Positions 36,853 to 45,485 of a DNA stretch of 64,000 nt are shown in pieces (the stretch's first letter is position 1; each line of letters begins with the position of its first letter). The notes under the pieces are model-generated. The model had not been told where the DNA came from, did no database searches, and was given only the letters and a program-made list of their open reading frames with translations. Origin of the DNA: Pseudomonas gingeri. Its GTDB lineage: Bacteria > Pseudomonadota > Gammaproteobacteria > Pseudomonadales > Pseudomonadaceae. Both the position numbers and the translations under genes were made by a program. The stretch covers positions 569,594 to 633,593 of the forward strand of contig NZ_JACAOS010000015.1 of assembly GCF_013386165.1 (NCBI RefSeq), written 5' to 3'.

Positions 36853-38141
36853 TGGACAAACTCCTGGTCGAACCCGGCACCGACGATCCGCGCCCCCGCC
36901 CGACTGCTGTTGAAGAACGCCACCTGCGGATGACGGGCGATGTAGCGCTCCAACTCCACCAGGTAACGCCGGAAGTTCAACTGCGTCCTGACCCGCTGCC
37001 CCTGACCGTCCATGACCCAGTGCTGCGCCAGGTCGACACCCGGGCCCAGATCGCCATCGTTCCAACCGGCATGGGTCTTGTTCATCGGGAAGGCGAAGTC
37101 GGCACCGAACAGGGTGATGCGCGCCGCGCCCATCTTCACCGCCAGGTCGACCGCCGGGTGCAGCACGCTGCCGCCGACGAACAACAGACCGCGCCGGCAT
37201 TGCTCACGCACCGAGGCATAGATCGGACTGATGGAATAACCACCGTAGCGCGGGCCTTTCCAGGCATGCAGCACCTGGGGATCGCTCATCGGCATATAGA
37301 CCAGGGGAATGCCATCGGACAACTCGGGGGGCAAATGCCGGAAACCGATGCGCTGATCGATGCTGACCACGATATCCGGCCTGATCCCCTGCTCACGCAA
37401 AGGCCGGTAGGCGGTGTCGACACTGATGAGCAACGGCCGGTCCGGTTGCGCGCTGATCGCGCGCAACTTGTCGAACTGCTGCTCCAGCGTCGGCCCGGTG
37501 CCAATCACATAGAGGTGCTGGCCCGGGCGCGTCTCAAACAGCTCGGCGACATCGCGATCCGTGCCAAACACCTCGCGGGTATCCAGCAGGCGCTGGACAA
37601 TTTCCGTGGACTGCGGATCGAACTCACGGTTATTGAAGGTCAGGTGCACCTCGCCAACCAGGCGATCACGCATCCGCGCATTGTAATCATCGGCCAGTAC
37701 CAGTTCGGCCGGCAGCGCGAAAAACGGCAAGAGAATCTCGGGATGGTCGGCGGCGTAGCTCAGCTCGACCCGCGGATCGTTCAGCCAGGACTGTTGATCC
37801 AACAGCCCCAGCACCAACTTGAACAACGCGCCATTGAGGACATGCACACACAGGCGTTGCAGTGTCGGTCGCTCCAGCAGGACCTGTTGCAGATCCCCCA
37901 GCCCGGTGCCGTACAGGTGCAGCAAGGGGCTCTGCGGCGGCAGGCTGGCGGCCTGCAGGCGGGCCTCGGCGGTACGATCATGCCGGCTGGTGAGCTGGAT
38001 GCCGCCCACGCTCAGGGTCGAACCCAGCCCTTCCACCAGTTCGACCGGCAACGACTCGCTGTCCTCGGCCAACAGTCGCGCCAGCAAGCCCGGCCAACGG
38101 TCGCCAATGACCAGCAGATTCTGCTCGAAACTTTCGCTCAT
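36849..38141 (-). CDS. Maf-type flagellin glycosyltransferase (DUF115)
   Basis: 430 aa. The central MptE-like/DUF115 domain (about 185-400) carries YVIGTGPTLEQQFDKLR at 211-227 and RPLLISVDTAYRPLREQGIRPDIVVSID, which is the Maf nucleotide-sugar fold. Maf proteins transfer CMP-nonulosonates such as pseudaminic acid to Ser/Thr of flagellin. A full CMP-pseudaminic acid pathway lies just upstream and fliC lies downstream, which fits exactly. A strong terminator stands about 25 nt before its start. Confidence 0.88.
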   Translation of the reverse strand: MSESFEQNLLVIGDRWPGLLARLLAEDSESLPVELVEGLGSTLSVGGIQLTSRHDRTAEARLQAASLPPQSPLLHLYGTGLGDLQQVLLERPTLQRLCVHVLNGALFKLVLGLLDQQSWLNDPRVELSYAADHPEILLPFFALPAELVLADDYNARMRDRLVGEVHLTFNNREFDPQSTEIVQRLLDTREVFGTDRDVAELFETRPGQHLYVIGTGPTLEQQFDKLRAISAQPDRPLLISVDTAYRPLREQGIRPDIVVSIDQRIGFRHLPPELSDGIPLVYMPMSDPQVLHAWKGPRYGGYSISPIYASVREQCRRGLLFVGGSVLHPAVDLAVKMGAARITLFGADFAFPMNKTHAGWNDGDLGPGVDLAQHWVMDGQGQRVRTQLNFRRYLVELERYIARHPQVAFFNSSRAGARIVGAGFDQEFVQ

Positions 38142-38164
38142 GCCGCCTCACTCAACGTCCGCGC

Positions 38165-38208
38165 AAAAAAATGGCGCTCGCAGGTTATCTCACCTGGAGC
38201 GCCATTTT
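38165..38208 (-). terminator. Strong intrinsic terminator between the KAS-III gene and maf
   Basis: The minus strand forms an AAAATGGCGCTC / GAGCGCCATTTT stem extended by CAGGT/ACCTG with one bulge, followed by a T7 run. It begins 15 nt after the stop of the acyl synthase gene and ends about 24 nt before the maf ATG. Confidence 0.9.
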
Positions 38209-38222
38209 GCGACCTTATGCAA

Positions 38223-39149
38223 TCAAGGCCGATGAATAATCGCCGAGCCCCACGACAACCCCACGCCGAAGCCACTGAGGGCTACGCGCTTCCAGGTCGA
38301 GTCCAGGACATGTTTTTCCAGCAACAGCGGAATACTCGATGACACCGTGTTGCCGGTCTCGACCATGTCCTTGATGAACTTCTCGGGCTCGCCCTCGAAA
38401 CGCCGCGCCACGGCATCGACAATCGCCGCGCTGCCCTGGTGAATGCAGAACGCATCGATATCGTCCGTTTGCAGGCCGGACTCTTCGAGCAACTCGTGCA
38501 GGTGCGCCGGAACCTTGAGCAAGGCAAAGTTGAAGACCTGGCGGCCGTTCATGAAAAACACGCCATTGCTGACCTTCAGGTGCGGCGCGCCGGCCCCGTC
38601 GGTGCCGAACTTGGCCTTGCCCAACTGCCAGGGCGCGTCTTCGCCCATCCAGGTGGCCGTCGCCGCATCACCGAAAAGCATGGTGGTGTTGCGATCTTCC
38701 GGGTCGACAATCTTCGAATAGGGGTCGGCGGTCACCAGCAGGCCGTTCTTCAGGCCAGCGGCTTCCATGAAGCCCTTGATCGCGTAGATGCCATAGACAT
38801 AACCGGAGCAACCCAGGGAAATATCGAACGCGGCCACCGTGGTGGGCAGGCCGAGCTTGTCCTGGACGATGGCGGCGGTGTGCGGCAGGCCTTCCTCATC
38901 GCCGTTCTGGGTGACCACGATCAGCGCATCGATGGATTCGCGCTTGAGCTCGGGATTGCGGGCGAACAACGCGTTCACGGCTTCGACACACAGGTCCGAA
39001 GTTTCCTGCCCGTCATCCTTGCGCGGCAAGAAAGCCGAACCGATCTTGCCGAGGATGAAGGCTTCATCCTTCTCGAATTTTGCACCTTGTGCGTAATTGT
39101 CCACGCCGGCTACAGGCACGTAGCTCGCAATGCTTTTTATGCCAATCAT
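38223..39149 (-). CDS. KAS-III-like 3-oxoacyl-ACP synthase of the glycosylation island
   Basis: 308 aa from the ATG at 39149 (GGGAAG upstream). The FabH-type catalytic triad is C114 (DISLGCSGYVYG), H237 (IHQGS) and N267 (ETGNTVSSS). A similar gene, orf3, lies in the P. syringae flagellin glycosylation island next to fgt1/fgt2, and a related one is found in the P. aeruginosa a-type island. It probably makes an acyl chain attached to an amino sugar rather than serving housekeeping fatty acid synthesis. The 229-nt gap before it shows no promoter I can defend. Confidence 0.85.
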   Translation of the reverse strand: MIGIKSIASYVPVAGVDNYAQGAKFEKDEAFILGKIGSAFLPRKDDGQETSDLCVEAVNALFARNPELKRESIDALIVVTQNGDEEGLPHTAAIVQDKLGLPTTVAAFDISLGCSGYVYGIYAIKGFMEAAGLKNGLLVTADPYSKIVDPEDRNTTMLFGDAATATWMGEDAPWQLGKAKFGTDGAGAPHLKVSNGVFFMNGRQVFNFALLKVPAHLHELLEESGLQTDDIDAFCIHQGSAAIVDAVARRFEGEPEKFIKDMVETGNTVSSSIPLLLEKHVLDSTWKRVALSGFGVGLSWGSAIIHRP

Positions 39150-39378
39150 TACGGCTTCCCAATAATAAACAGCTGAAAACCCTCGTTCCCCAGGACCGAA
39201 GGCTGCCGACAAACAGAGATTTGACGCCGCCCACGGGGGAGCGACTGCTGAAAGAGCAAAAGGCTATCACCGGATCACTTACGCGCCGGGCGCCATCTTC
39301 CAGGTCGATACAATACAGTGAAGATGCGCGTTATGACTCACAGGTCACGCTATTTTGCCGAATCAGCCCGACAAAGCA

Positions 39379-40431
39379 CTATTCGATCAGTGACCAGGCC
39401 AGCGCCGTCCCACGTTTGAGGGCCTGTCGGGCCGTGCGCCCGAGCACGGCGTCGAGGTGCCGGGGCGCCAGTCCCAGGCCGGGGCGGATCGCCCGCAGGT
39501 TGTCGGCGCTGAAGGTTTCCCCCGCGGCCATATCGCGGGTGACGTACAGCGAGCGGCGATACACCAGGGACTTGCGTTCCGCCTCGGTGACGCCGTAGTG
39601 CACCTGGCCCAGGGCCTGCCAGGCGCGCTCGGTCTCGACGACCAGGCTGGCCAGTTCGGCGGGCTCCAGGGAAAAGCTCGAATCCACACCGCCATCGGCG
39701 CGATCCAGGGTGAAATGTTTCTCCACCACCGTCGCCCCCAACGCCACCGCGGCCACCGCCACCCCCACGCCCATGGAGTGATCGGACAAGCCGACCTGGC
39801 AGCCGAACAATTCACGCAGGTGAGGAATGGTCCGCACATGGCTGTTTTGCGGACTGGCCGGGTAGGTGCTGGTGCATTTGAGCAGCACCAGGTCCCGGCA
39901 ACCGGCGGCCCGGGCGGTGCGCACCGTTTCATCCAGTTCGGCGACACTGGCCATGCCGGTGGAAATGATCAGTGGCTTGCCGGTCGCGGCCACGCGCCGG
40001 ATCAACGGCAGGTCGGTATTTTCGAAACTGGCGATCTTGTAGGCCGGCACGTCGAGGCTTTCGAGAAACGCCACCGCCGTTTCATCGAAAGGCGTGGAAA
40101 ACGCCAGCATGCCCAGTTCCCGGGCACGGGCGAAGATCGGCGCGTGCCACTCCCAGGGCGTATGGGCCTTTTCATACAAGGCATGGAGCGACGAGCCGGC
40201 CCAGAGACTGGCCGGGTCCTGGATGAAGAACTCGCCTTCGTCCAGGTCCAGGGTCATGGTGTCGGCGGTATAGGTTTGCAGCTTGAGCGCATGGGCACCG
40301 GCCTTGGCCGCTGCCTCGACAATCCGCAACGCCACTTCGAGCGACTGGTTATGGTTGCCGCTCATCTCGGCAATGATGAAGGGTGGCGCGTCCGCGCCGA
40401 TCACCCGCTGGCCGATCTTGAAACTAGTCAT
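39379..40431 (-). CDS. pseI: PseI, pseudaminic acid synthase
   Basis: 350 aa. The N-terminal NeuB TIM barrel has PFIIAEMSGNHNQSLEVAL, HALKLQTYTADTMTLD and GLSDHSMGVGVAVAAVALGA. The C-terminal SAF antifreeze-like domain is at about 285-350 (RRSLYVTRDMAAGETFSADNL). It condenses PEP with 2,4-diacetamido-2,4,6-trideoxy-L-altrose. Its ATG overlaps the pseG/H stop by 8 nt. The GNHNQ variant favours PseI over sialic acid synthase. Confidence 0.93.
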   Translation of the reverse strand: MTSFKIGQRVIGADAPPFIIAEMSGNHNQSLEVALRIVEAAAKAGAHALKLQTYTADTMTLDLDEGEFFIQDPASLWAGSSLHALYEKAHTPWEWHAPIFARARELGMLAFSTPFDETAVAFLESLDVPAYKIASFENTDLPLIRRVAATGKPLIISTGMASVAELDETVRTARAAGCRDLVLLKCTSTYPASPQNSHVRTIPHLRELFGCQVGLSDHSMGVGVAVAAVALGATVVEKHFTLDRADGGVDSSFSLEPAELASLVVETERAWQALGQVHYGVTEAERKSLVYRRSLYVTRDMAAGETFSADNLRAIRPGLGLAPRHLDAVLGRTARQALKRGTALAWSLIE

Positions 40432-41929
40432 GGTGCTGATCCTTTACCACTCGCTCGAAACGGCAGACCGACTGGACATAACCGCCGTGACGGAATAATT
40501 CGATGGAAGCCGGATTGTCCGGCAGTACCTGGGCGTCAATCGCCGTCACCTGCGGCCAGTGTTCACGCAAGGCGGCTTCGCCCCGTGCCAGCAGCGCCCT
40601 GCCCCAACCCAAACCGGCGCGGCCCTGGAACAGATAGAGGGAGACTTCGGCACGGCTGCCCACAAGATCGTAGCGCAACATGCCCACCGGGCCATCCGCC
40701 GCCTCGGCGACCAGTAGCAGGCGCCCGGGCTTGAGCAGGCTGGCGGCCAGCCAGGCCTGATGGGCTTGCCAAGTGATGGGTTCGTGGCTTAACGAAGCAC
40801 GCCGCACCGACTCGGCGTTGCGGCCGTCGAACAACAACTGCGAATCCGCTGCCGTGGCCCGGCGCAAACCCAGGTTGGCACCGGCCAGGGCCACGGCGAA
40901 CCGCCGCGCCCCCAACCCATCCACCAGACGCCGCGACTGCTCGGCCAAACTGCGCCGCAGACTGACATTGCCGAGGACAAAACCGATGGCCTGGCGAAGG
41001 CTGTCGACGTCCACTTCGTCGCTGCTACCGAGATAGACATGCACGCCGGCTGCCGCCAGCCGCTCGGCATTCGCACGTTGGTTGGGCGCCACGGCAATAC
41101 ACAGGGTCGGCAGGCCGAGGACCGCGCGCTCCCAACTGGTACCGCCACCGGCACCGATAAACAGATCGGCCCGGGCCATCAGCGCGGCGAAGTCGCTGAC
41201 AAAGGTTTGCACCCGCCACTGCGGACGATCAGCCGCCAGGGCCTGGATCGAGGCCAGCATGGGGTTGGCGGTGCCGGCGATAAAATCCACTTCCAACGCG
41301 CTGAAATCCGCCAGGGCGCGCATGGCTTTCCAGGTTTCTCCGGCAGCATCCAGCCCACCAAAATTCACCAGTACCCGACGGGGTTGCACGTTGATGGGCA
41401 GCGGACCTTGGCAGAACTCGTCACGAATCAGCGCATAACGCGGACCGAAAAGCTCACGGCAGGGCTGCAAGCAGCGGTTGGCGTACTCGGGATCGCCCGC
41501 AGTGAAATTCTGATCGAAGAGTATATCCACGGCATGCTGGCGATTGTTCAGGTCATCGATCGCCGCAATCCACCGCGCCCACTGGCGAGCGGCGGTTTGC
41601 CAGGCGTGATCGAGGCCATAGTGATCGACGACAATCCAGTCGAAGTCGGGCTCGCCGACCAGACAGGCACCCAGGGCGGCGATATCCGCCTGCCACAGCA
41701 ACGGCGCCTCGATATCCAGACGAGGCACCTCGCCGGCATACTCGGCCGGTAACGCCAGGGCACGAAAACCCTGCTCGGCGATCCGCGCCAGCGAGTGCCC
41801 GGGCAAGGCCCGGCAAGCGAACAGCACTTCGGCGCCGCCACTGCGCAACACCTGCGCCAGGCTCAGGCAGCGCGCCACATGACCGCTGCCAATGGCCGGC
41901 GAGGCGTCGGCGCGAATCAGCACCCTCAT
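40424..41929 (-). CDS. pseG: PseG-PseH fusion: UDP-sugar hydrolase plus GNAT acetyltransferase
   Basis: 501 aa from the ATG at 41929 (ATGA overlap with pseF). Residues 1 to about 340 are PseG: GSGHVARC includes H17, the position of the catalytic histidine of Campylobacter PseG, and the GT-B-like half has FIGAGGGTSWERAVLGLPTL. Residues of about 345-501 form a GNAT domain (RRATAADSQLLFDGRN, VSLYLFQGRAGLGWGRALL, NPASIELFRHGGYV) that corresponds to PseH. The two sequential-step enzymes are separate in Campylobacter and Helicobacter. No frameshift separates the halves. Confidence 0.92.
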   Translation of the reverse strand: MRVLIRADASPAIGSGHVARCLSLAQVLRSGGAEVLFACRALPGHSLARIAEQGFRALALPAEYAGEVPRLDIEAPLLWQADIAALGACLVGEPDFDWIVVDHYGLDHAWQTAARQWARWIAAIDDLNNRQHAVDILFDQNFTAGDPEYANRCLQPCRELFGPRYALIRDEFCQGPLPINVQPRRVLVNFGGLDAAGETWKAMRALADFSALEVDFIAGTANPMLASIQALAADRPQWRVQTFVSDFAALMARADLFIGAGGGTSWERAVLGLPTLCIAVAPNQRANAERLAAAGVHVYLGSSDEVDVDSLRQAIGFVLGNVSLRRSLAEQSRRLVDGLGARRFAVALAGANLGLRRATAADSQLLFDGRNAESVRRASLSHEPITWQAHQAWLAASLLKPGRLLLVAEAADGPVGMLRYDLVGSRAEVSLYLFQGRAGLGWGRALLARGEAALREHWPQVTAIDAQVLPDNPASIELFRHGGYVQSVCRFERVVKDQHHD

Positions 41930-42636
41930 GGTTCCAGCTCCCCGCCGGCCAGCAAGGCACTGTAAAGATACTCGGCGCGTCGCCAATCCTCGTCGGTATC
42001 GATGTCCTGAACCAGATGCCGGGGCAGGATCACCGGTAGGCTTTGCTCCGAAAACAACACATCGCCTCGCAGCCAGGCCGCGCTGCGCCCCCAGTAGAAC
42101 TGTCCGGCATCCTGGAAGGCGCGGGGCAAATCCTGGGAGCGAGTCTGTCGATGCTCGGGGTACAGCGGCGTCAACCCGCCGTCCTGGCCCAGCGTCAAGG
42201 CGCGTTGGACCGGGAAACCGAATTCGCAGACCGAAAACGCAAAGGACTTTTCAGCGTGGGCCTCGAGCAGATCCAGGCCCTGGCGCAAAAACCGCGCCTG
42301 CAACAACGGCGCGGTGGCGTAGATGCAGCAGGCATGCTCAAACACATACCCGGCCTGCTGCAAGGCCTCCACGGCATGGGCGATTACCGCCGCCGTGCCG
42401 GTGAAGTCATCGGCCAGGGCCGCCGGGCGCATAAAGGGCACCTCTGCCCCACGGTCCAGGGCCAGGGCGGCGATTTCCTCGTCATCGGTACTGACGACGA
42501 CATGTTCGAACAGCCCCGAATCGAGCGCCAGGCGAATCGAGCGGGCAATCATCGGCTCGCCATGGAACAGCTTGAGATTCTTGCGCGGAATACGCTTGCT
42601 GCCACCGCGCGCCGGAATGATTGCAATTGCACTCAA
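41926..42636 (-). CDS. pseF: PseF, CMP-pseudaminic acid cytidylyltransferase
   Basis: 236 aa. The nucleotide-binding start SAIAIIPARGGSKRIPRKN is the CMP-sugar synthetase signature. VVSTDDEEIAALALDRGAEVPF and a late DIDTDEDW follow. It activates pseudaminic acid with CTP. The start codon is TTG at 42636, in a TTGA overlap with the methylase stop; no ATG or GTG is available nearby and GGAAAAG lies upstream. Confidence 0.92.
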   Translation of the reverse strand: MSAIAIIPARGGSKRIPRKNLKLFHGEPMIARSIRLALDSGLFEHVVVSTDDEEIAALALDRGAEVPFMRPAALADDFTGTAAVIAHAVEALQQAGYVFEHACCIYATAPLLQARFLRQGLDLLEAHAEKSFAFSVCEFGFPVQRALTLGQDGGLTPLYPEHRQTRSQDLPRAFQDAGQFYWGRSAAWLRGDVLFSEQSLPVILPRHLVQDIDTDEDWRRAEYLYSALLAGGELEP

Positions 42637-43253
42637 GAGCGCTTTTCCAACAGGAACCAGTTGATGTCGTCGGTCGGGAACTGCGGATCGCGGTGGTAAC
42701 TGAAACCGTAGTCCAGCAGTTGCAGGTCCGGGTAACGGTCGAGCATTTCCCCGGCGAAGTCACGCTTGAACAGCTTGCCGCTGTTACCGCGATAGGACAC
42801 TTCCACTGGCACCGGGTTGTAGTACTCGGCAATCAGGATATAGCGTCCACTGAGCGTATACAGCTGCTCATAGGCCGTCGCCAGCAGTTCAGGCGCCAGG
42901 TGGATCAGCACGCCCTTGCTCAGGGTCAGGTCGAAGCTACGCTCGCGCGGGTAATCGAACAACGAGCCGTGCCAGATCTCGGCGATGCCCAGCTCACGCG
43001 CCTGCTCACAGGCCTTGGCATTGATTTCCACGCCCTGCAGGGCACACGCGGGCAGCAACTGATGCAAGGCTTGCAGATTGTTGCCGGTGTTGGTGCCCAA
43101 CTCCAGCAGGCTGGCGAGCCGACCGGTACGCGCCAGGGCCTTGGCGAACAGCGCCAGGTTGGCGGCGACCAAGGCCTGACCCTGGTTGCGGCCCACGTAT
43201 TGATCGCCGAACTCACCACGCCAGAACACTTCCTGCTCGCTGAACTCACGCAT
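42633..43253 (-). CDS. Pseudaminic acid biosynthesis-associated methylase
   Basis: 206 aa class I SAM methyltransferase. Motif I is LLELGTNTGNNLQAL, then LQGVEINAKACEQAREL, FDLTLSKGVLIHLAPE, and a C-terminal PTDDINWFLLEKR. It matches the family usually found inside pseudaminic acid operons; its exact substrate is not settled, but O- or N-methylation of the sugar is likely. It lies between pseC and pseF. Confidence 0.87.
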   Translation of the reverse strand: MREFSEQEVFWRGEFGDQYVGRNQGQALVAANLALFAKALARTGRLASLLELGTNTGNNLQALHQLLPACALQGVEINAKACEQARELGIAEIWHGSLFDYPRERSFDLTLSKGVLIHLAPELLATAYEQLYTLSGRYILIAEYYNPVPVEVSYRGNSGKLFKRDFAGEMLDRYPDLQLLDYGFSYHRDPQFPTDDINWFLLEKRS

Positions 43254-43287
43254 GTCGGGTGCTTATCCTCGGGTCATTGAGCGTCGT

Positions 43288-44457
43288 TTAACCGACAAGG
43301 TTTCGTAACTGTTCGACCACATAGTCCTGCTGCGCTTCAGTGAGCAACGGGAACAACGGCAGGCTGAGGGCTTCACCGAAGTAACGCTCGGCTTCGGGGA
43401 AGTCCCCGTCCTTGAAGCCCTGCTCACGGTAATAGGGTTGCAGGTGCACGGGAATGTAATGCAGGTTCACGCCAATGCCGGCGGCGCGCAAGGTCTCGAA
43501 GGCTTCACGCTGGCTGACCTTGATCTGCTCGAGCTGCAAACGCACCACGTACAGGTGCCAGGCCGACTCGGCGCCGGCCTGGGCCACCGGCAGTTGCAGC
43601 GGCAACTCGGCCAGCAAGCGGTCATAGCGGGCGGCCAGTTCACGGCGGCGGGCGACAAAGCTGTCGAGCCGGGCCGTTTGCGCCAGGCCCAGGGCCGCGT
43701 GCAGGTCGGTCATCCGATAGTTGAAGCCCAACTCCAACTGCTGGTAGTACCACAGGCCCTCGGCGGGCACATTCATCTGCGTCGGGTCACCGGTGATGCC
43801 ATGGCTGCGCAGGCGACGCAGGCGCTCGGCCAATTCGGGGCGGTTGGTCAGGACCATGCCGCCCTCGGCCGAGGTGATGATCTTCACCGGATGGAAACTG
43901 AAGATGGTCATCGCCGCAAAGGCACCGCAGCCCACCGGTCGCCCGAGGTAGGAGGCACCGACCGCATGGGAGGCATCCTCGATCAGCGTGAAGCCATAAC
44001 GCTCGGACAAGGCGGCGATGGCGCGCATATCGCAACTCTGGCCGGCAAAGGCCACCGCCACCACGACCTTGGGCAACCGACCGGCCACCTCGGCGGCGGC
44101 CAGTTTCTCTGCCAGCAGGCCGGCATCGAGGTTCAGGGTCAGCGGGTCGATGTCGACAAAGTCCACCTCGGCCCCACAGTAGCGACCGCAGTTGGCCGAA
44201 GCGACAAAGGTATTGGGGCTGGTCCACAAAAGGTCCCCCGGCCCCAGGTCCGCCGCCAGGCAGGCGATATGCAAAGCCGCCGTGGCATTGCACACCGCCA
44301 CGGCGAAATCGGCCTGGCAATGCGCCGCCAGCGCCGCCTCGAAGCGCGGCACGGTCGGCCCCTGGGTCAACCAGGGCGAGTGAAGCACCTCGACCACCGC
44401 GTCGATATCTGCCTGCTCGATGCTCTGGTGACCATAGGGAATCTGATAGGGCGTCAT
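43288..44457 (-). CDS. pseC: PseC, UDP-4-keto sugar aminotransferase
   Basis: 389 aa DegT/DnrJ/EryC1 PLP enzyme. PLP lysine is K192 in SFHPVKIITSAEGGMV; other family motifs are TSPNTFVASANC and LIEDASHAVGASYLG. It makes UDP-4-amino-4,6-dideoxy-N-acetyl-L-altrosamine, step 2 of the pathway. Its ATG overlaps the pseB stop (ATGA). Confidence 0.94.
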   Translation of the reverse strand: MTPYQIPYGHQSIEQADIDAVVEVLHSPWLTQGPTVPRFEAALAAHCQADFAVAVCNATAALHIACLAADLGPGDLLWTSPNTFVASANCGRYCGAEVDFVDIDPLTLNLDAGLLAEKLAAAEVAGRLPKVVVAVAFAGQSCDMRAIAALSERYGFTLIEDASHAVGASYLGRPVGCGAFAAMTIFSFHPVKIITSAEGGMVLTNRPELAERLRRLRSHGITGDPTQMNVPAEGLWYYQQLELGFNYRMTDLHAALGLAQTARLDSFVARRRELAARYDRLLAELPLQLPVAQAGAESAWHLYVVRLQLEQIKVSQREAFETLRAAGIGVNLHYIPVHLQPYYREQGFKDGDFPEAERYFGEALSLPLFPLLTEAQQDYVVEQLRNLVG

Positions 44458-45455
44458 ATCGACAGCCCGGCATGCAGATCGGCGATCTGCATCACATCGA
44501 GGAAGTCGGGGTTGGTGTCGGAACGGTATTCGAACGTCTCGCCGACCGCCTTGCCCTGCTCACCCAGGCCGTCCACGGCAAAATCGACATCGACGCTGGT
44601 GAAGCGGATCGACGGCTGGATGGTGTAGTGGTCGGCGAACTCCAGGGTCATGCGCGCATCGTCCAGCGGCACCATCAGCTCATGCAGCTTCTCACCCGGT
44701 CGAATGCCCACGTGTTTATGGGGCAGGTGAGCGGCCATGCCGGACGCCAGGTCAACGATGCGGATCGACGGGATCTTCGGGACGAACACTTCACCACCGT
44801 GCATACGGGCGAAGCTGTCGAGCACGAACTGCACGCCGTGGTCGAGGGTGATCCAGAAACGGGTCATGCGCTCGTCGGTGATCGGCAGTTCCCGGGCGCC
44901 CTCGGCGATCAGTTTGCTGAAGAACGGCACCACCGAACCCCGCGAACCGGCCACGTTGCCGTAGCGCACCACGGCAAAGCGGGTCGCCTGTTCGCCAGCA
45001 ATATTGTTGGCGGCGACAAACAGCTTGTCCGACAGCAGCTTGGTCGCCCCGTAGAGGTTGATCGGGCTGGCCGCCTTGTCGGTGGACAGGGCGACAACCT
45101 TCTGCACGCCATTGTCGATGGCCGCGGCAATGATGTTTTCCGCCCCATTGACGTTGGTGCGGATACATTCGGTGGGGTTGTACTCGGCCGCCGGCACCTG
45201 CTTCAGGGCCGCGGCATGCACCACAAAATCGATACCGCGCATGGCCAGGCGCAAACGCTCGGCATCCCGGACATCACCGAGGAAATAGCGCATGCACGGC
45301 GCGTTGAACGTCTGCTGCATCTCGTACTGCTTGAGCTCGTCACGCGAGAACACCACCACCCGCCGCGGCTGGTACTGCTCCAGCAGGCGGCGGATGAAGT
45401 TGCGACCGAACGAGCCGGTGCCGCCGGAGATGAAAATCGATTTGCCGTTGAACAT
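44454..45455 (-). CDS. pseB: PseB, inverting UDP-GlcNAc 4,6-dehydratase
   Basis: 333 aa SDR. The NADP-binding glycine motif GGTGSFGRNF is at 11-20. The active-site segment is STDKAASPINLYGATKLLSD; Lys replaces the usual Tyr role as in the inverting FlaA1/PseB class. It starts pseudaminic acid synthesis from UDP-GlcNAc. It lies 30 nt after the 974-aa glycosyltransferase. Confidence 0.94.
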   Translation of the reverse strand: MFNGKSIFISGGTGSFGRNFIRRLLEQYQPRRVVVFSRDELKQYEMQQTFNAPCMRYFLGDVRDAERLRLAMRGIDFVVHAAALKQVPAAEYNPTECIRTNVNGAENIIAAAIDNGVQKVVALSTDKAASPINLYGATKLLSDKLFVAANNIAGEQATRFAVVRYGNVAGSRGSVVPFFSKLIAEGARELPITDERMTRFWITLDHGVQFVLDSFARMHGGEVFVPKIPSIRIVDLASGMAAHLPHKHVGIRPGEKLHELMVPLDDARMTLEFADHYTIQPSIRFTSVDVDFAVDGLGEQGKAVGETFEYRSDTNPDFLDVMQIADLHAGLSI

Positions 45456-45485
45456 GCCGTGAGTCCCTTTAACTGTCTGCCAGGC

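Noticed and set aside
39150..39378. A promoter or terminator in the gap between pseI and the KAS-III gene
   Set aside because: Several partial -10-like strings exist, but no paired -35, no sigma-54 or sigma-28 element, and the only palindrome (GGCGCC-type) has no loop or T-run.
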